Shown here in pieces: positions 45,262-46,211 of a stretch of DNA of 46,211 nucleotides (within the stretch, counting starts at the first letter, position 1; each line of letters starts with the position of its first letter). The translations under genes were made by a program, and so were the position numbers. A model generated the notes under the pieces. That model did no database searches, had not been told where the DNA came from, and worked only from the letters and a program-made list of their open reading frames with translations. The DNA is from an uncultured Helicobacteraceae bacterium (GTDB taxonomy: Bacteria; Campylobacterota; Campylobacteria; Campylobacterales; Helicobacteraceae): the NCBI GenBank assembly GCA_947588965.1, contig CANQAN010000014.1, positions 1-46,211 of the forward strand. The letters run 5' to 3'.

Positions 45262-46124
45262 TAGCGATCCTCGCGCATAACAAGGGAGCGTCGCACGACC
45301 CAACCGCTTTTTGCTGTGGAGTTGGGATCTTGGATTTTTACCCAAGTGTCGTTTGATTCAACGATCAGCACAGAATCTCTTGGTGTCAATTTCCCGACGA
45401 TTGGTGCGTCTGTTGAGGGAGATTGGCGGATATTCAGACTTGGAACTCTAGAAGCAAAACGTTCTTGTTGCGCATTTTGTGCGGATTGTGCTTGAGTTTG
45501 AGGAGTTTCTGTATTTTGTGCGTTAGACCGTGTTGTGGGGACTGCCGGAGCTGTGCTAGGGGATTGTGTGTTGTTTGTCTGCGCGGGGGTGGGCTCTAGG
45601 ATTCTAGCAAATCTCTTAAAGACCCATCCGATAGGCTTTTCGGTATTTTTGTCTGCAAGGAGAATCCATTCGTCTTGTTCTTTGAGTAAAAGCATTGTAA
45701 TTTGGGGTGTGAGCTTACCAACGACGTTTGAAGTTGTGTTGGGTTCTTTGCGGATGTTAAGAGAAGCGGAATTTGTCGTAACAAGAGACTGCGACACTTC
45801 TTCGGGAAGTTGTTGTGGAATCTCGAGAGGTATTGTGCTAGGGGTGGTGCTGTTGAGCTCTGTGGATTCTGTCATGGCTAGAGTTGCGTTAGAATCAGAA
45901 GTTTGCGGCTCTCCAGATAGAATCTCTGATTGCACAATTTGTATTTTGGTGGATTCATTGCTATCATTTTTGAGCATTGATTCCTCTTCGGTGATGGCGA
46001 GTTTATTGCTGTTTTTTTGAGCATTAAAGAATTCAAAGGCAGAGTAATATATGACAAGTGCCAATATAAGTGCAAATATAGGCAGTGGATAAACTTTAAA
46101 AAATTTTTTCAAACTTTCAGGCAT
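45261..46124 (-). CDS. csd5: Csd5-like bitopic membrane protein with two SH3 domains
   Basis: 287 residues from the ATG at 46124 (GGGGAG three bases before). A short cytoplasmic N-terminus (PESLKKFFK), one membrane helix (about 11-32), a Ser/Thr/Asn-rich linker, and two bacterial SH3 repeats: about 115-176 (SASLNIRKEPN, GKLTPQ, GWVFKRFAR) and 225-285 (PSLNIRQSPST, GKLTPRD, GWVVRRSLV), joined by a Thr/Gln/Pro-rich linker. H. pylori Csd5, which lies beside aroE and binds cell wall in helical shape control, has one SH3 domain; the layout and neighbourhood point to the same family, and the symbol is used in that sense. A heptamer repeat directly precedes its ribosome site. Confidence 0.78.
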   Translation of the reverse strand: MPESLKKFFKVYPLPIFALILALVIYYSAFEFFNAQKNSNKLAITEEESMLKNDSNESTKIQIVQSEILSGEPQTSDSNATLAMTESTELNSTTPSTIPLEIPQQLPEEVSQSLVTTNSASLNIRKEPNTTSNVVGKLTPQITMLLLKEQDEWILLADKNTEKPIGWVFKRFARILEPTPAQTNNTQSPSTAPAVPTTRSNAQNTETPQTQAQSAQNAQQERFASRVPSLNIRQSPSTDAPIVGKLTPRDSVLIVESNDTWVKIQDPNSTAKSGWVVRRSLVMREDR

Positions 46125-46133
46125 ATTCTCCCC

Positions 46134-46211
46134 TAAACTGCAAACTGCAAACTGCAAACTGCAAACTGCAAACTGCAAACTGCAAACTGCAAACTGCAAA
46201 CTGCAAACTGC
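46134..46211. repeat. Heptanucleotide tandem repeat (CAAACTG)10+ running off the edge
   Basis: Ten perfect CAAACTG units (46141-46210), preceded by one TAAACTG unit, continue to the window end, so the real number is unknown. In the csd5 sense they are AGTTTGC repeats ending just before GGGGAG. The repeat is translatable in all frames (giving QFAVCSL repeats in one), but a start inside it is not supported. Confidence 0.95.

Noticed and set aside
46125..46199. Extended Csd5-like start with QFAVCSL repeats
   Set aside because: This is the heptamer repeat read in one frame; the ATG at 46124 has its own GGGGAG and gives a normal membrane-protein N-terminus.
46134..46211. CRISPR array
   Set aside because: Units are 7 bp, contiguous and without spacers; there are no cas genes.
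1..46211. tRNA, rRNA or insertion sequences
   Set aside because: Read-through found no T-loop-like GGTTCRANYCC with matching acceptor stem, no rRNA-like stretch and no transposase. A tRNAscan or Rfam run would be the decisive check.

Overview
The window looks like a chromosomal segment from Campylobacterota, most likely a non-pylori Helicobacter. Supporting signs are a MOMP-type porin, a Csd5-like SH3 cell-shape protein next to aroE, ispG followed by the heptose genes hldD-hldE-gmhA, a NapA/Dps protein, GatB alongside GltX, AT-rich promoters with an extended TATGCTAYAAT -10 element, and contingency-type simple repeats. The species cannot be fixed from this sequence. No rRNA, tRNA, CRISPR array or insertion sequence was seen. 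The right edge runs off inside a heptanucleotide repeat, so it may be an assembly break.

Layout. Positions 1-6000 are an accessory block: the start of a hisI-like gene, a Dam/DpnII-type restriction-modification (R-M) pair whose nuclease is frameshifted, a broken membrane DnaJ-like gene, and a three-gene type IIS R-M system (beta-class methyltransferase, alpha-class methyltransferase, AlwI-family nuclease). The first methyltransferase is interrupted at a G11 tract and is out of frame here. Positions 6000-17000 hold mobA-flhB, moaA, dps, gltS-queF, uvrB, an ABC-F ATPase and a NIT-domain chemoreceptor. Positions 17100-24610 hold a small lysine-rich coiled-coil gene and a complete sulfate uptake and activation operon (sbp-cysT-cysW-cysA-cysH-cysN-cysD). 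Positions 24700-30800 hold gatB, an EI24/CysZ-like membrane protein, dnaB, the MOMP porin with a Fur-box-like palindrome, and two small paralogous proteins. Positions 30890-35700 hold lpxD, ilvH, ilvB and gltX. Positions 35770-42620 hold a WD40/helical-repeat protein, ispG, the ADP-heptose genes and a small Cys-containing protein. Positions 42620-46211 hold cca, hpf, aroE and csd5-like, all on the minus strand.

How the genes work together. The cys operon imports sulfate, activates it to APS and reduces APS to sulfite; no APS kinase is encoded, and the four paired cysteines of CysH fit an APS reductase. Sulfite reductase is not in the window. In front of sbp is a roughly 200-nt leader with a strong ribosome site, a 21-codon ORF with four Cys codons, a 10-bp hairpin that begins at its last codon, and a second short ORF. 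I read this as a candidate cysteine-responsive attenuator, and it is the most interesting regulatory find. MoaA, MobA and the NIT chemoreceptor together suggest molybdoenzyme and nitrate physiology.

Switching. Four simple-sequence tracts lie at gene starts or inside genes: G11 in a methyltransferase, A7 in a restriction nuclease, (GGCTAAA)7 in the probable 5' leader of a small-protein pair, and (AGTTTGC)10 or more directly before a Csd5-like cell-shape gene. The two heptamers sit in nearly the same place relative to the ribosome site.
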